The translations under genes were made by a program, and so were the position numbers. 64,000 nucleotides of DNA from Aradus depressus (lineage: Eukaryota; Arthropoda; Insecta; Hemiptera; Aradidae), in contig OY759221.1 of assembly GCA_963662175.1 (NCBI GenBank), positions 19,641,027-19,705,026 of the forward strand, given 5' to 3'. Shown here one piece after another: positions 52,826-63,290 of the stretch. Within the stretch, counting starts at the first letter, position 1. Every line of letters begins with the position of its first letter. Below the pieces are notes generated by a model. It saw only the letters and a program-made list of their open reading frames with translations. It had not been told where the DNA came from and ran no database searches.

Positions 52826-53389
52826 ATTGGACCCATCGGCTCATCCCTCGAGTCGAGCCTTGGCTCACCAGGAAGCATGGAGAGGTGAATTACCACCTCA
52901 CCCAGGTACCTCCACAAAATCGGGGCAGCAACAACACCAGACTGCCCCGCGTGCCTTGGTGAGACGGAGTCGGCGGAGCATGTCCTCCTCAAATGCCCCA
53001 GATTTGAGGAGGGAAGGAAAAATCTGGAGTGCAGCATGGGCGCCCCACTGACTGTTACCAGTTACGTGGACGCTATGCTGCGCTCCCAGGAGTCGTGGGA
53101 TGAAGGCTGCGATTTTGCAGCGCTCATCATGGGCGGGTTGGCCCTCCAGGAGAGGGCTGACAAGGAACAGTAGCGGTAATAAAACAGAAGAAGGGGCGTT
53201 ACCAGCCACTCTTCCTCCCTTCCGCGAAGTAATGACAGATCGTCAGTTCCGCGGAAGGGAATCAGGATCGGCAAGGAGGGGGTTTTAGTGGGTATGGTGA
53301 ATCGGCTCGAGTCCCACACTATCCAGGGCTACCTTCCCTGGATGTGCGTCACAGCATTTCCCCCTCCAATGCAAAAAAAAAAAAAAAAA
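52826..53389 (+). pseudogene. 5'-truncated R1-like LINE with poly(A) and target duplication
   Basis: Flanked by AAATCGTTATTGTGT at 52811-52825 and 53387-53401 (15 bp). The plus strand carries RKHGEVNYHLTQV, then in a shifted frame YLHKIGAATTPDCPACLGET, SAEHVLLKCPRFEEGRKN and a C-terminal end at TAG near 53171. CPAC…AEH…KC is the C-x2-C-x-H-x4-C finger of R1-clade reverse transcriptases. A small deletion after HLTQV causes the shift. A 3' UTR of about 200 bp ends in 17 A. R1 proper inserts into rRNA genes; this copy lies elsewhere, so a poly(A)-using relative is likelier. Confidence 0.85.
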
Positions 53390-53437
53390 TCGTTATTGTG
53401 TGTCTTATTAATTTTTATTATCATTTTGTAACATTTA

Positions 53438-53769
53438 GGTTAGGTTAGGTTTTATGACTCATGCCCGGGCTTTAACTACGAGGCCATATCGCCTACTACC
53501 AGAGAGCTCTTTCGTCACTCTGGTGGACATGAGCCCGACTCTAAATTTTGCCTACCCTAAATTTTTATTCATCTAGGTTAGGGGCCTTTAACGAGTACCT
53601 GACATCGTACAGGCTCGGGACCATCGCTTAACGTCCCATCCGAAGGACGGCGTGCTTAAGTTTATTTTACCTCCCAGATAAAATAAACTAAGGGCCTCGG
53701 TCGGGTTACGAACCCACGACCTTGAGCTCAGAAGGCAAGCACGCATACCACTGAGCTACCGGCGCCCTC
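53438..53769 (-). mobile_element. tRNA-derived SINE, full length with target duplication
   Basis: Flanked by TGTAACATTTA at 53427-53437 and 53770-53780 (11 bp), which fixes the SINE at 332 bp. The head with A- and B-boxes is on the right. The tail, read on the minus strand, is CATAAAACCTAACCTAACC. This copy best defines the family ends. Confidence 0.92.
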
Positions 53770-53780
53770 TGTAACATTTA

Positions 53781-54240
53781 TTATAACTAGACTCAAATTC
53801 TATGATTCACAATTATATTTGAAAATTAATATTAGTATACCGAACCAGAAGATTATGATTATTTGGATTTAAAGGTAAAAGATTTGATAGTTGTACTTCA
53901 TTGTTTCATAATTTCATTTTTTAACATAATTTCTTATATTGATTTGTTAAGAACTAAAAACTGATCACTAATTCGCTATGATATGCTAATATGATTGTGG
54001 AATGTAAACTAAGGTTTTATTATCTCGGTCGTTTGACCGGCGGATTTTTTGGGAGATATTTTAACATTGCCGCGCGTTTTGTTTGTCTGTGGTAGAGTTG
54101 TTATGTATTATAATAATTATAATTATAATAACAATTATTGTTTTTAATTAGGTACATTAGATCCCACTTTTCTGGGGGAGGTACCGGACATTCTGGGGGG
54201 GCGGGCCCATCCCCCCCCCCCCCCCTAGCTACGCTAACGA
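53781..54240. other. No gene; C- and G-rich patch
   Basis: At 54170-54235, TCTGGGGGAGGTACCGG … a C-run of 16 … CTAGCTACGCTAACG resembles the decayed end of a hAT-type element. Confidence 0.4.
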
Positions 54241-54253
54241 TCTTTCCACAATA

Positions 54254-54569
54254 GTTAGTTATTATGACTCATGTCCAGGCTTTAACTACAAGGTCATATC
54301 GCATACTACCAGAGCAGTCTTTCGTCACTCTGGTGGACATGAGCCCGACTCTACAATGGGAGTCCTAAATTTTGCCTACCCTAAATTTTCATTCACAAAG
54401 TCCAGGGGTCTTTAACGAGTAACTGACATCGTACAGGCTTGGGACCATTGCTTAACGTCCCATCCGAAGGACGGCGTGCTTATGTTTTGTTTATCGCCCA
54501 GATAAAATAAACTAAGGGCCTTCGGGGTTTCGAAGCAAGCACGCATACCACTGAGCTACCAGCGCCCTC
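54254..54569 (-). mobile_element. SINE with target duplication and deleted B-box
   Basis: Flanked by TCTTTCCACAATA at 54241-54253 and 54570-54582 (13 bp). The tail, read on the minus strand, is ATAATAACTAAC, not the CCTAA type. A deletion removes most of the B-box side of the head (GGGGTTTCGAAGCAAGCACG). Confidence 0.9.
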
Positions 54570-54584
54570 TCTTTCCACAATATA

Positions 54585-55004
54585 GACAACGACTGCATAA
54601 ATGTCTTGAGATAATCTATAAGAGTTCTGTATAGATTAGTCTCTATCAAATTTCGTGTTTATGTTCCACTTTCCAACTTGTTATTCTTTCACGAGAGGAT
54701 ATTAATGATCCTAGTTTCCCAGGATGTAGATAGATTGGGGAGGTTTGGCCAGGGTGGATGGGTGTGTAAAATGGATTTACTAGGGTGAGTGGCGTGGTGG
54801 GGGTAGGTAGGCTGTAACCCACTTCTCAGTGGATCGATACCAAGAGCCCTCATTAACCTACCTAGCACAGCCACCTTGCTTGGTTACCACAAAACTGCCC
54901 AGCGATCTGTCGGCGTAACTCATAGATTAATAACAATAATAATAATTCAATAACTTATTATTTATTGTTTAAAGAAATCACCTCTATACAATTGAGTAAT
55001 AAGA
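54585..55004. other. No gene seen
   Basis: A GC-richer stretch at 54690-54900 recalls the segment at 37.3-37.5 kb (both contain GATCGATA and CCAGGAT-like text) but cannot be identified. Confidence 0.35.
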
Positions 55005-55082
55005 GGGCGCCGGTATCCAAGAGATAGCGATCTAGCCTACTAAGCTCAAGATCGCGGGTTCGATGCCCCAGAGGTCCCTTTG
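55005..55082 (+). mobile_element. SINE head only
   Basis: GAGGGCGCCGGTATCCAAGA…CTCAAGATCGCGGGTTCGAT ending at CCAGAGGTCCCTT. The A-box is changed from TAGCTCAGTGG, so it may represent a second SINE lineage with a different tRNA-like head. Confidence 0.6.
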
Positions 55083-55731
55083 AGCTTCTGGTGTTTTGCA
55101 TACATACGATGTATACACATAATTTGTGTCTATACGTTTATTCTATCGGGAGTTATCGTTTTCACCGACATACACACAGAGACAGACATTTTTGTTTTCG
55201 AGGGGGTAGGAAAAGATACAATTCGGCTAAAAACTAAATATCCAATTAATGACCGATTATAAAACTTCCCCTATACTTCGTAAAGCTGTAGAAATAGAAA
55301 TGATCAATCGTAGTTTATATACTTCTGCACATAGACAATTACTCGTAAGTTGGATTGCTAATAATGCGACAGGATAAGCAATAATTGGTTAGGAGATTGC
55401 AAGCAATACTAGGTTTCCGTTCTCGTTTATTATTTACGTCAGTTTAAATCCTAATATCGAATTTAGGATAATATTAAGGGTGTACCCTTATTCCCTTCCG
55501 GAGATATTAGGGCTTATAGTTGAGCTTCCTGTAAACCTCTCCCTTTTAGGCCGATTAAATTGAAAATATTACATATACCGTGTCGTATCAATATATTCAT
55601 CTTATCAGTATTAAAAACTCACATTTCTAATAGGACTGAGTGGGCGGTAACAAATAGATGAGATACATTTCTTTCATAGATAAATACAAAAACAACAAAA
55701 TTACACTGTTTTATATTAAAAAAATATATAT
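55083..55731. repeat. Foldback-family core fragment in otherwise plain DNA
   Basis: GTGTCTATACGTTTATTCTATCGGGAGTTA and TTATAAAACTTCCCCTATACTTCG (55110-55285) match the central block of the 51.1-kb element. A unit-like piece CGTATCAATATATTCATCTT is at 55583. Nothing codes for protein. Confidence 0.5.
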
Positions 55732-55990
55732 GTGGCTATAACGGGACATTCTTATACCAACCACTGTTTTAGAGATATATTTCTTTCCCCCAACATCTTT
55801 CAAATTCATTTCAAACTGGTATTACTGGGTATAAGAAAGTCTTTCGAAAGTTAATAATAGACAGCGTAATTCTGAGAGTGACTTCATTATAGCCTGTAGT
55901 TCCATTATGGAAAATTAAATAAATTTGAGAGGGGAAGGGATAGTGATCCGTACAAAAGTGGTTGGTATAAGAAGGTCTTATTATGGCCAC
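55732..55990. mobile_element. MITE of the GTGGCC family, complete
   Basis: The left end GTGGCTATAACGGGACATTC + TTATACCAACCACT and the right end AGTGGTTGGTATAA + GAAGGTCTTATTATGGCCAC are inverted repeats of about 33 bp. It is 259 bp long and sits between TATATAT stretches. Partial relatives are at 26.7, 42.1, 49.1, 57.0 and 58.1 kb. It has no gene. Confidence 0.82.
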
Positions 55991-56017
55991 GTCATATATA
56001 TATTTTATTGCATGTAC

Positions 56018-56213
56018 TTGGGATGGGACCTAAGCAATGGTCCCGAGTTTGTGCTCTGTCACGTATTCCCCTACCTTAGATGAATGAACTTAGATAGGCA
56101 AAATTTAGAACACTCATCATTGAGCTCGTGTCGAAGAGAGAATCGAAAGAGCACTCTGGTAGTAGGCGATATGACCTAGTAGTTAAAGACCGGGTATGGG
56201 TCACAAAACTAAG
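56018..56213 (+). mobile_element. SINE, 5' truncated and diverged
   Basis: Starts within the body at GGGATGGGACCTAAGCAATG and ends GTATGGGTCACAAAACTAAG. Confidence 0.7.
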
Positions 56214-56329
56214 TAAAATGAAATGAGTACCAACTAGAGCCTATACCAACAATAACACATTTGTATAACATATCCTTATTACCTTATGTTTTAACGGAAA
56301 TAAATATTATTAAGTTTACTACTAAGTCA

Positions 56330-56590
56330 TTGAGGAACCCGGTTAATCTTCTGTACCATCTCGCTCTGCCCACCTGCAGTGATGACAGACCGAGTGGGAT
56401 AAGAAGAACAGAATGTGAATGAATACATGAGGAGCACTCTCTAAATAGTAGCTACATACATTACAGGTATCTTGGCCAGCACCGCCTCAAACTTTGGGGA
56501 GGATTGTCGGGATGAGATTAGATTGGATTGAAAGGACTGGATATGTTTGATGTTAGATAGCTTATTAGAATATCTGAGGACGGATGATCT
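56330..56590 (-). pseudogene. LINE 3' remnant
   Basis: The minus strand carries NPPQSLRRCWPRYL, a decayed form of the PPRRLRRCWPRDLL ending, followed by the same 3' UTR type as at 38.1 kb (GTAGCTACTATTTAGAGAG…). Upstream (plus 56530-56590) the sequence is unclear. Confidence 0.6.
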
Positions 56591-57307
56591 ATAAATTCTA
56601 TATTCCATTTTGTTCGTGAACTAATACTATTTTGGATCATCAATTTGTCCGCATTTTTCTTTTTTTTTTATGAACATTCATCAAAGTCACTACTTTTAGG
56701 ACAACTCTAGAAGATCAATAGCTTCGACCTCTTCGCAAATATTCTTTCGTGTTTTCTATCCCTTTTCTTTCTCTTATTTTAGCGACCTATTTCTTCAATG
56801 CGCGTGCAGAAAATAAAAATAAAAGAAATTAATGTTGTTTTTTTCTACTCAGTTATAAAGAGATCTAGACAAAGCTGCGACCTCGACCTCACAAAAATAA
56901 TAATTAAATATAATAAAAAATGAAAAAAAATAAATAAATAAAATGATAGCAAAAAATATATTTGAAGTGGCCAATAAAGGACTTTCTTATACCAATCACG
57001 CTTACAGTTCACTCTCTCTTGCTCTCTCTATCCTTCCCCCCTCTTTTTTTTAGATGGTGTATCTACAATCAGTTATAATATAACTATAAGTAAATTTGAT
57101 AACAGTGAGTGTAAAAAAAAAAAAAAAATAATAATAACAAAAAAAAATAAATAAAATAACAAAAAAATAATAATTAAAAAATAAATAAATAATAAATAAA
57201 AATAATAATAATAATAAATACAAAGGCAATATACACAAATTAAGGTAAAATATATACAAAATAAATAATATATACAAAATATGTACAAAATAATTATAAT
57301 AATAAAA
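56591..57307. other. No gene; AT-rich, GTGGCC repeat half, A-rich tract
   Basis: AGTGGCCAATAAAGGACTTTC near 56967 is one end of the GTGGCC MITE family. 57110-57300 is an A-rich tract, perhaps the decayed poly(A) side of the LINE that follows on the minus strand. Tyr- and Phe-rich minus frames there are artefacts. Confidence 0.5.
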
Positions 57308-58100
57308 TAGCTTTCAAATCGAGACCCCTCGGAAACACCCCGATTATCTGCCATCCCAATTCCTCCAACTTAATGGAGGCAGGGGAGGCCACAGGGGGCT
57401 GAGTGATCCCCCCGCCATCTTGTTCTACGCTGGAGGTAGATCAAGAAGGAAAGAAGAGCTGGAAGTAAGAGTTCATGAGGGGAGAAGCTGATCACCACCA
57501 GCACTTCCAGTTATATATGCTATCTTACCCTAGCAGGTCTCTCGGCCAGCACCGCCTCAGCCTTCTGGGAGGATTATCTGGGTGGGAGCGGGAGGACAAG
57601 TGTCGAGCGACGGGATTGACATGGAAGGAAAGGTTAGAGTGGAATTTGGAGAAGCGGGACTTGATGAGGTCAAGAACAAAAGGAATTTTAAGGTCATTAT
57701 GGAGGGTAAGGTTGGACACATAGAAGGGGTGCATCGACAATTCTGTGCTGTTTGGGTAAAGGGGTATATGTCAATTTTTTGTGAAAATGGGTAACACCTA
57801 TCTAAAGCGGTGATCTCCATGTTGGGGTAAAGAGAAATAAGTCAGAATCTTATGACATCATTGAAAAAAAAGGAAGTGAAAAGGGGGACAACTGAGAAAC
57901 TTGGGAGTTCTCTGAAAACTGAAAACAGAAAACTGACATATACCCCTTTACTCCAACACCACAGAATTGTTCTTAGGACTTTGGATTGGAAGGACTGGAT
58001 ACGCTTGATGTTAGATGGTTTAGCACAACCCCATAGTTCCAGTCCATATGTCCATATAGGTCTTATTATTCCCCCTCTCAAAATCATTTCTGGGTATATG
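57308..58100 (-). pseudogene. 5'-truncated LINE, split by a short inverted-repeat element
   Basis: The minus strand encodes RPIWTYGLELWGCAKPSNIK and QSFQSKVLRT up to 57969, then continues after the insertion at 57738 with APFYVSNLTLHNDLK and the terminal PPRRLRRCWPRDLLG; stop at 57525. The 3' UTR runs to about 57308. The coding frame on either side of the insert belongs together, so the LINE was here first. Remaining shifts are few, which makes it one of the younger LINE fragments. Confidence 0.8.
57743..57964. mobile_element. 222-bp terminal-inverted-repeat element nested in the LINE
   Basis: The ends CTGTGCTGTTTGGGTAAAGG and CCTTTACTCCAACACCACAG are inverted (about 30 bp, extending through GGGTATATGTC). 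It is flanked by AATT on both sides (57739-57742 and 57965-57968), a likely 4-bp target duplication. There is no gene inside. The transposase superfamily is unclear. Confidence 0.8.
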
Positions 58101-58279
58101 AAAGTAATGAGTTGGCGTCACCGGTATATGTTTTGTTTCATTGTATAAAGTAATCCTCAGAGGGACATTCTTAGCCTAGTAAAGCCAGTATGAAATAATT
58201 TTGAGAATGAAGAGGAGAATGATCTGTAGGCGTGGTTAGTATTGATCTTATCTCAAATCTAAGGGCTCCATAGTGGTTT
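58101..58279. repeat. GTGGCC-family fragment
   Basis: GTTTCATTGTATAAAGTAAT, CTCAGAGGGACATTCTTAGC and GAGAATGATCTGTAGGCGTGG resemble the inner part of the MITE at 55.7 kb. Confidence 0.5.
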
Positions 58280-58715
58280 AAAATTTTATAAGGAACATTT
58301 TTGGTGAGTACCAATTTTTTGATAGGACTAACCGTTTTCAGGTAAATCATGAAAACGTTTAAATATGTTTCAAAACTACATTTCAAGACTTTTGACGACA
58401 TTTATCTCGAAAATTGGACGACATGCCAAAAATTATATTTCATATAAAATATGTATTTTAGTTCTCTCTACAACTATTACTTGAAATAGTTTTAGATTAG
58501 GTCATAAACATAAGCAGTATGTTGTAAAATGTACTTATGCTCCGAAGTAAAGTGGTCTCAATTTTCTTCTGATTTCAACCAAAATTTAACCAGATCTAAG
58601 TAAACATATGCAATTTCTTTATCCCTAATTTTCAAGTTCATATATACAATGTTTTTTAGGATAGAGCGCTTTTTGCACGATTACAATATTTATTTTACTA
58701 TAGGTATAAGAAAGT
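58280..58715 (+). repeat. Interspersed repeat family X, copy 3
   Basis: GATAGGACTAACCGTTTTCA, GGTCATAAACATAAGCAGTATG and GTGGTCTCAATTTTCTTCTG, ending TTTACTATAGGTATAAGAAAG. The end is intact here and shows the short form of the sequence that became satellite at 43.2 kb. Confidence 0.68.
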
Positions 58716-58892
58716 AATAATAATTTAAAAAAGAAAGAAGAAGGCTATGGAATTGGTCAAACTTTTTTTTTTTTTTTTTTTTTCGAGAAGGGACCAAGAG
58801 AAGTAGAAGGGCACTCTTAGAAACTAAGTTTTTGAGAACTCTCATTTATTTCCCTAATGTTTGTAAGTTCTTTGACATGATCCTAATCCTAA

Positions 58893-59110
58893 AACTCGTC
58901 AAACTATCGACCGACTAGCCTCCTTGCCATCCTGTCCAAAATCCTTGAGAGAATAATCCATCATAGAATTGCTAAACATAATCCCAAACCAGCAGGCTTC
59001 AGATCTAGTCATTCTATTGTGCAGAACTAGTAAATCGCATGACTTCAGAACAAAAGTTATTAACTGATGTTCTGGACGTGGCGCAAGCATTTGAATACGT
59101 TTAGCATCCT
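58893..59110 (+). pseudogene. LINE reverse transcriptase relic (motifs 1-3)
   Basis: The plus strand reads SNYRPTSLLAILSKILERII and then AGFRSSHSIVQ, and in another register LTDVLDVAQAFEYV, a degraded form of the catalytic LDVAQAFD motif. The order and spacing fit a LINE reverse transcriptase shorter than normal by deletions. Stops and shifts show that it is long dead. Later bases to about 59430 may belong to it but are unreadable. Confidence 0.7.
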
Positions 59111-59939
59111 CTTGCCACTGAAGCTGTTCGATTGTTTCATCAGAGTGCGTCAACCTCCCCTCCACCAATCTCCAATCCTGAGCCTGTCATTGCCTCCCGT
59201 TACCTGCAAAAGCCACGACGTAAAAGGCTTGTGTAGGTTGTGGCAAACCAATTCTCCACTCCTGTTTAACAATGTACCATTCTTATTTCCAACCTAATTC
59301 GATGTCGGGTTCTATCTGAACAGCAGATTAACTTAGAACCGCTACACTTGACTAAAACGTCAAAAACTGAGCAGATGATCCGAAGAAAACTGTATACAGA
59401 CGAAAGAAACTCAAAAAGTTTCAAAGTATTGAAGAAAAATGATATCAAATTATTATCTTCTTGTCAATTCAATACAAAATATTGATAGGATTTGGCAAAT
59501 CTAGTCGAAACAATAAAATCATTTTTAGGTTACCAATAAACTAGATTTCGCAAAATACTATCAAGCTCTAAATTTTAAGTTTGCAACAATTTTTCTTCAT
59601 TATGTTCTTTATAAATAAAAAAAATTTGGACACCTATTCCATGGTCTGATTGACAGGACAATTAATTTCTATACGGGATTATCATGATTATTTAGTCCTT
59701 ATGATGACATTGTTTGCCAAAATTTTAACCGACTAAAACATAATATTTTCTTGCCGATAACTTTTTTTGTAACTTTCTCATTAACTCAGACACCATGGAT
59801 TAATAAGTTGGAAAATCCGGTCATATTTGAAGGGCCAATTGTGAATTCGTCGCCGCGCTGTGGACATTAGACTTTGTGCCAAAACTGACTTTCTTACTAG
59901 TAAAGTGAGAAAAGGTGATTAGTAATCTAATTTCAACAT
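59111..59939. other. No gene seen
   Basis: Decayed LINE DNA up to about 59430, then AT-rich sequence without motif. Confidence 0.4.
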
Positions 59940-60150
59940 TTAGTTCTGTTATGGAGATCTGCAGGGATATAAAAATTCCAATAACTGCCGAATGAATCTA
60001 TCGGCATAACAATTAGTTTGCGGATTCAGAAGCCATAATGTGAGTTTTAGCCCAAACGGTCTATTGGCTTTGGAGGAAAAACGAAAACGTAATTGTCTAA
60101 TTCTTGCTGGAGAAGTACGGCTTATTAGCCATGCCTCTATAACCATGTTA
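59940..60150. repeat. Foldback-family right-arm fragment
   Basis: CCAATAACTGCCGAATGAAT … CTATCGGCATAACAATTAGT … GGAGAAGTACGGCTTATTAG matches the mirrored arm of the element at 51.1-52.3 kb. No left arm is nearby. Confidence 0.6.
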
Positions 60151-60245
60151 TTTACACAACTTCCAAGGTACCAGGAAGCGAGTTCTATCTATGAAATTAT
60201 TTTTATAATCTGTAATAAAAAAATAATTAAAAACTTACTCTATTA

Positions 60246-60545
60246 ATTTTTAACCTCCGATGCAAAAGGAGGGATGTTATAAGTTTGAAGCCTTTGTGTG
60301 TGTGTCTGTGGCATCGTAGCTCCAAGACGGCTGAACCGATTTCAAAGAGATTTTTTTTGTTTCAAAAGGTAGTATTTGCGAGATGGTTCTTAGCCATGTT
60401 TGGCGAAAATCGGGTATGCCGTTTGCAAGATCTTCAGGTTTCATCAGAGCCTGTGTAGGGATCTCGGCCTCTCTTTCAGCTGGAGACTTGGAGTTTAAGC
60501 TCAAATGTTTATAATAAATAAAATAAAAGCCCTCCCCACCAAGGT
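60246..60545 (+). repeat. Insect-wide repeat with the GTCTGTGGCATCGTAGCTCC core, longer copy
   Basis: TTTTTAACCTCCGATGCAAA at the left, then AGGAGGGATGTTATAAGTTT, GTGTCTGTGGCATCGTAGCT, CAAGATCTTCAGGTTTCATC, and at the right CAAATGTTTATAATAAAT and CCACCAAGGTTTCGG. The order matches 33220-33420 in reverse, including the flanking text there (CTTGGTCTTATAAACATTTG), so the repeat is at least 200-300 bp. Confidence 0.65.
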
Positions 60546-61101
60546 TTCGGTAAAAAAAAAATTGTGTCGTGGGTTTTTTTAATTTTTAACTATTTTTAAC
60601 TTTGATATGATTACTTTTAATTTCTATTTCCTATTTTTGTTATAATTATTTCTTTAAATGTTAATCATTTATATATATATATATATATATATTATAATTG
60701 TTGTGATTATTTTGTTTTCTTTCTGTTTTTCATATTTTGCTATATGTCGTCGTGAAAGACACCTGCGGAAAAGTTTAAAAAAATTATTATCTTAATTTTA
60801 AGACTTCTGCATTTTTAACCAAAAAATAAAATGTCTGCTAATTTTACCTCTCCCGATGATTCCAACCGCTGGCCAGAATGTTCTGGAGTACCCGGAACAG
60901 ATGGTTACCTAAAGAGGCTATGTTGAGTACGGTGCCTGAATTATAAGTTCCCAACACGAGTAGTGTAGTTTTTGTAGGGTGTCTCTTGCAACGTGAGGTC
61001 TTGCATTATACTGGTGGAATTGAAACTGTAAAAGTGTGGAAGATATATAACGTCCTGTAATGGCCACATCGTATATTTATATATTATATGTTTATTATTT
61101 T
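60546..61101. other. No gene seen
   Basis: AT-rich with a short TA run near 60672-60692. CGTCCTGTAATGGCCACATC near 61050 is a GTGGCC-family end. Confidence 0.45.
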
Positions 61102-61110
61102 AAATCCATA

Positions 61111-62042
61111 ATCCACATACCTTGACAGCTACATACGCCGATGACACTGCCATCTTAGCAGCTGCTGAATCTCCCATACATGCCTCGTTCACATTACAAC
61201 ACCATGTTACTCTAATTGAGAACTGGTGCAACATTTGGAAAATTAAACTCAACTCGGACAAATCACAACATATCACATTTACATTAAGACGAGATACATG
61301 TCCCGCCGTTTTTATCTACAACAAGCCCCTCCCTCAGACTATCACAGTAAGATATTTGGGACTTAATCTGGACAGAACGACTGACATTGAACCCACATAC
61401 ACGCTTCTTACGTAATACACTAAACAAACGATTTAAAATGCTTTATTCTCTTCTGCACAGACATTCAAAATTACCCTTAACACAAAAGCGTAACTGCTAC
61501 ACATTTCTACTAAAACCACTCTGGATGTATGGCTCACAAATCTACGGTTCGGCTAAAATATCTAACCTGAAACGTATCCAGGTTTTCCAGTCAAAGACAC
61601 TCAGACTGCCCACCTTACGTAAGTAACAGAACACTTCACAATGACCTCAGGATAAACACAGTACACGACACAATTCAGGACCTTTACAGACGTTTCCATA
61701 GCAAATGGCATTCACACCCAATTCCATACATCCCGCTCACTTTCTTCACCACATTTGCCACACAATCCTTCCAGGAGATTGAAGAGGAGATGGAACCGTG
61801 ATTTACTATAATCCCACATTGCAACCCCCGACTTCTTAGAACAAAATCATAATATCCCCATATTCATTGATAATAATCATAATATTCTTTGTTTTTAAAT
61901 TTCGCTCTGAGGAGCTACCGCTGGGTAGCCTTCCTCTCTCACGCCCATCAAGACATCAACTATCAATCGAGTCCTCTTGGTAGCTGGTTGTTGCGTAATG
62001 GCAACAGTTGCGACCAAAATTATAAAACAAAAAAAAAAAAAA
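61111..62042 (+). pseudogene. 5'-truncated LINE, reverse transcriptase from the catalytic box to the end
   Basis: Flanked by AAATCCATA at 61102-61110 and 62043-62051 (9 bp). It starts just before the YADDT catalytic box (ATYADDTAILAA), continues with KIKLNSDKSQHITFTLRRD and VRYLGLNLDR, then after a shift KRNCYTFLLKPLWMYGSQIY and SNLKRIQVFQSKTLRL. The terminal signature lies near 61785. A 3' UTR of about 230 bp ends in 17 A (to about 62045). At least two frameshifts disable it. It is the best-preserved example of the family whose tails sit at 3.1, 47.7 and 48.5 kb. Confidence 0.85.
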
Positions 62043-62059
62043 AAATCCATAAATATAGA

Positions 62060-62615
62060 TTTTTAAAAAAAATTTTATACTTCTAATTAATTTTATATTT
62101 TTTGACCGTAAGAAGTTTATTTGGTGATGTGCTACTTTCAAATTAAACTAAATTAAATATAGTAAGATCCTTTGTGTTAAATAGAAACAATGATATCTTC
62201 AGATACAATTTCTCATAGAAAATCTTGGCCTAGATGAAGGAATCATTAAGGTAATTTTCAAGTATTTATGGTGATTTCACTTGCTCACCTTATGTAGATA
62301 AAACCTCAACCTTCTGAATGAGTGGAGAAGTGACAGCGTGAAGACATCAGATAGCACCGGGGTCTACATTTTCATTCAACTCTGCAAATTGTCTGCCCAG
62401 AGATCAGATCCTCAGCCCTCCCATGAAACAAATTCGGCCATTGAAGGCTATAGAATGATACGAAAAGACCAAATTGACGTGTATACATTAGAAATGTCAA
62501 AATAAGTTACCCACAAACAAAACATATAAATGTTTTATATTCCTTTATGGACAAGGCAGTCTTGGGAATAAATAACGTTTATTCAATTTTTTTAAAAATA
62601 ATTTAATGTTTCTAC
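62060..62615. other. No gene seen
   Basis: AT-rich; no supported frame or repeat. Confidence 0.4.
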
Positions 62616-62900
62616 TTTTTACTTTCTTATACCTATAGTATAAGGATTGTAATCGTGCGAAAATCCGAGTTCGAGGTTTCAACGGATTTTCACGTTTCAA
62701 GGTCTCCTGAATACTTTTTGACCAGTTTCGCGATGTTTGTCTGTGCGTGCGTGTGTTTGTGTGTGTGTATGTGATTGAAAAGTTGTGAGCTCTCTATCGC
62801 AAAAAGATATGTTTCAAAAGCTATGAACTTGAAATTTGGAATGAACAGCTCTCACAAGTAGCAACCTTATAAGACCGGTTCAAACTAATAGGGCATGTAG
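62616..62900 (-). repeat. Interspersed repeat family X, reverse copy with intact end
   Basis: CTTTCTTATACCTATAGTATAAGG, then TCGTGCGAAAATCCGAGTTC and TGACCAGTTTCGCGATGTTTG with a GT microsatellite. It is truncated near 62900. Confidence 0.65.
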
Positions 62901-62977
62901 CATAATAAAATTTCGAACGGTCGTGAGAGTTATAAAAGAATTGTGTGGAAGGGCGCTTCCGAACTTATGTTGCCCCG

Positions 62978-63290
62978 GGCCCCCAAAACGGCAATGGCCT
63001 GTACTCCGAAAACGCCACTTGGCCTGGACTCCCGAAACAGCCTGGACTCCCAAAGCGGCAGTTGGCCTGGACTCTCAAAACTGCATTTGGCCTGGACATT
63101 CAAAACGGCACTTGACCTGGACTCTGAAAACTGCATTTGGCCTGGACTCCCAAAACTGCATTTGGCCTGGACTTTCAAAACGGCACTTGACCTGGACTCT
63201 CAAAACTGCATTTGGCGTGGACTTTCAAAACGGCACTTGACCTGAACTCCCAAAACGATATTTGGCCTGGACTCCCAAAACAGCAGTTGG
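62978..63290. repeat. 25-bp minisatellite, about 12 copies
   Basis: The unit CCTGGACTCCCAAAACTGCA + TTTGG repeats with variants (GGCACTTGA, GGCAGTTGG). The 100-codon frames across it on both strands simply read the repeat with a 25-residue period and are not genes. G+C content is well above the surroundings. Confidence 0.92.

Noticed and set aside
52788..53319. Several overlapping frames of 60-100 codons in the R1-like LINE
   Set aside because: Only the frame with the C-x2-C-x-H-x4-C finger matches a known protein; the others are shadows.
54170..54235. hAT terminus ending CTAGCTACG
   Set aside because: Resembles a common transposon end, but no partner end or target duplication was found. 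The same applies to CAGTGGCGTAGGCAGG near 34754.
57050..57354. Tyr- and Phe-rich membrane proteins on the minus strand
   Set aside because: They translate an A-rich tract; the composition explains both length and hydrophobicity. The same applies to 5252-5603 and 10790-11193.
62923..63245. 100-codon frames in the 25-bp minisatellite as repeat proteins
   Set aside because: Frames exist on both strands and in more than one register because the unit is free of stops; the 25-residue period is just three DNA units.
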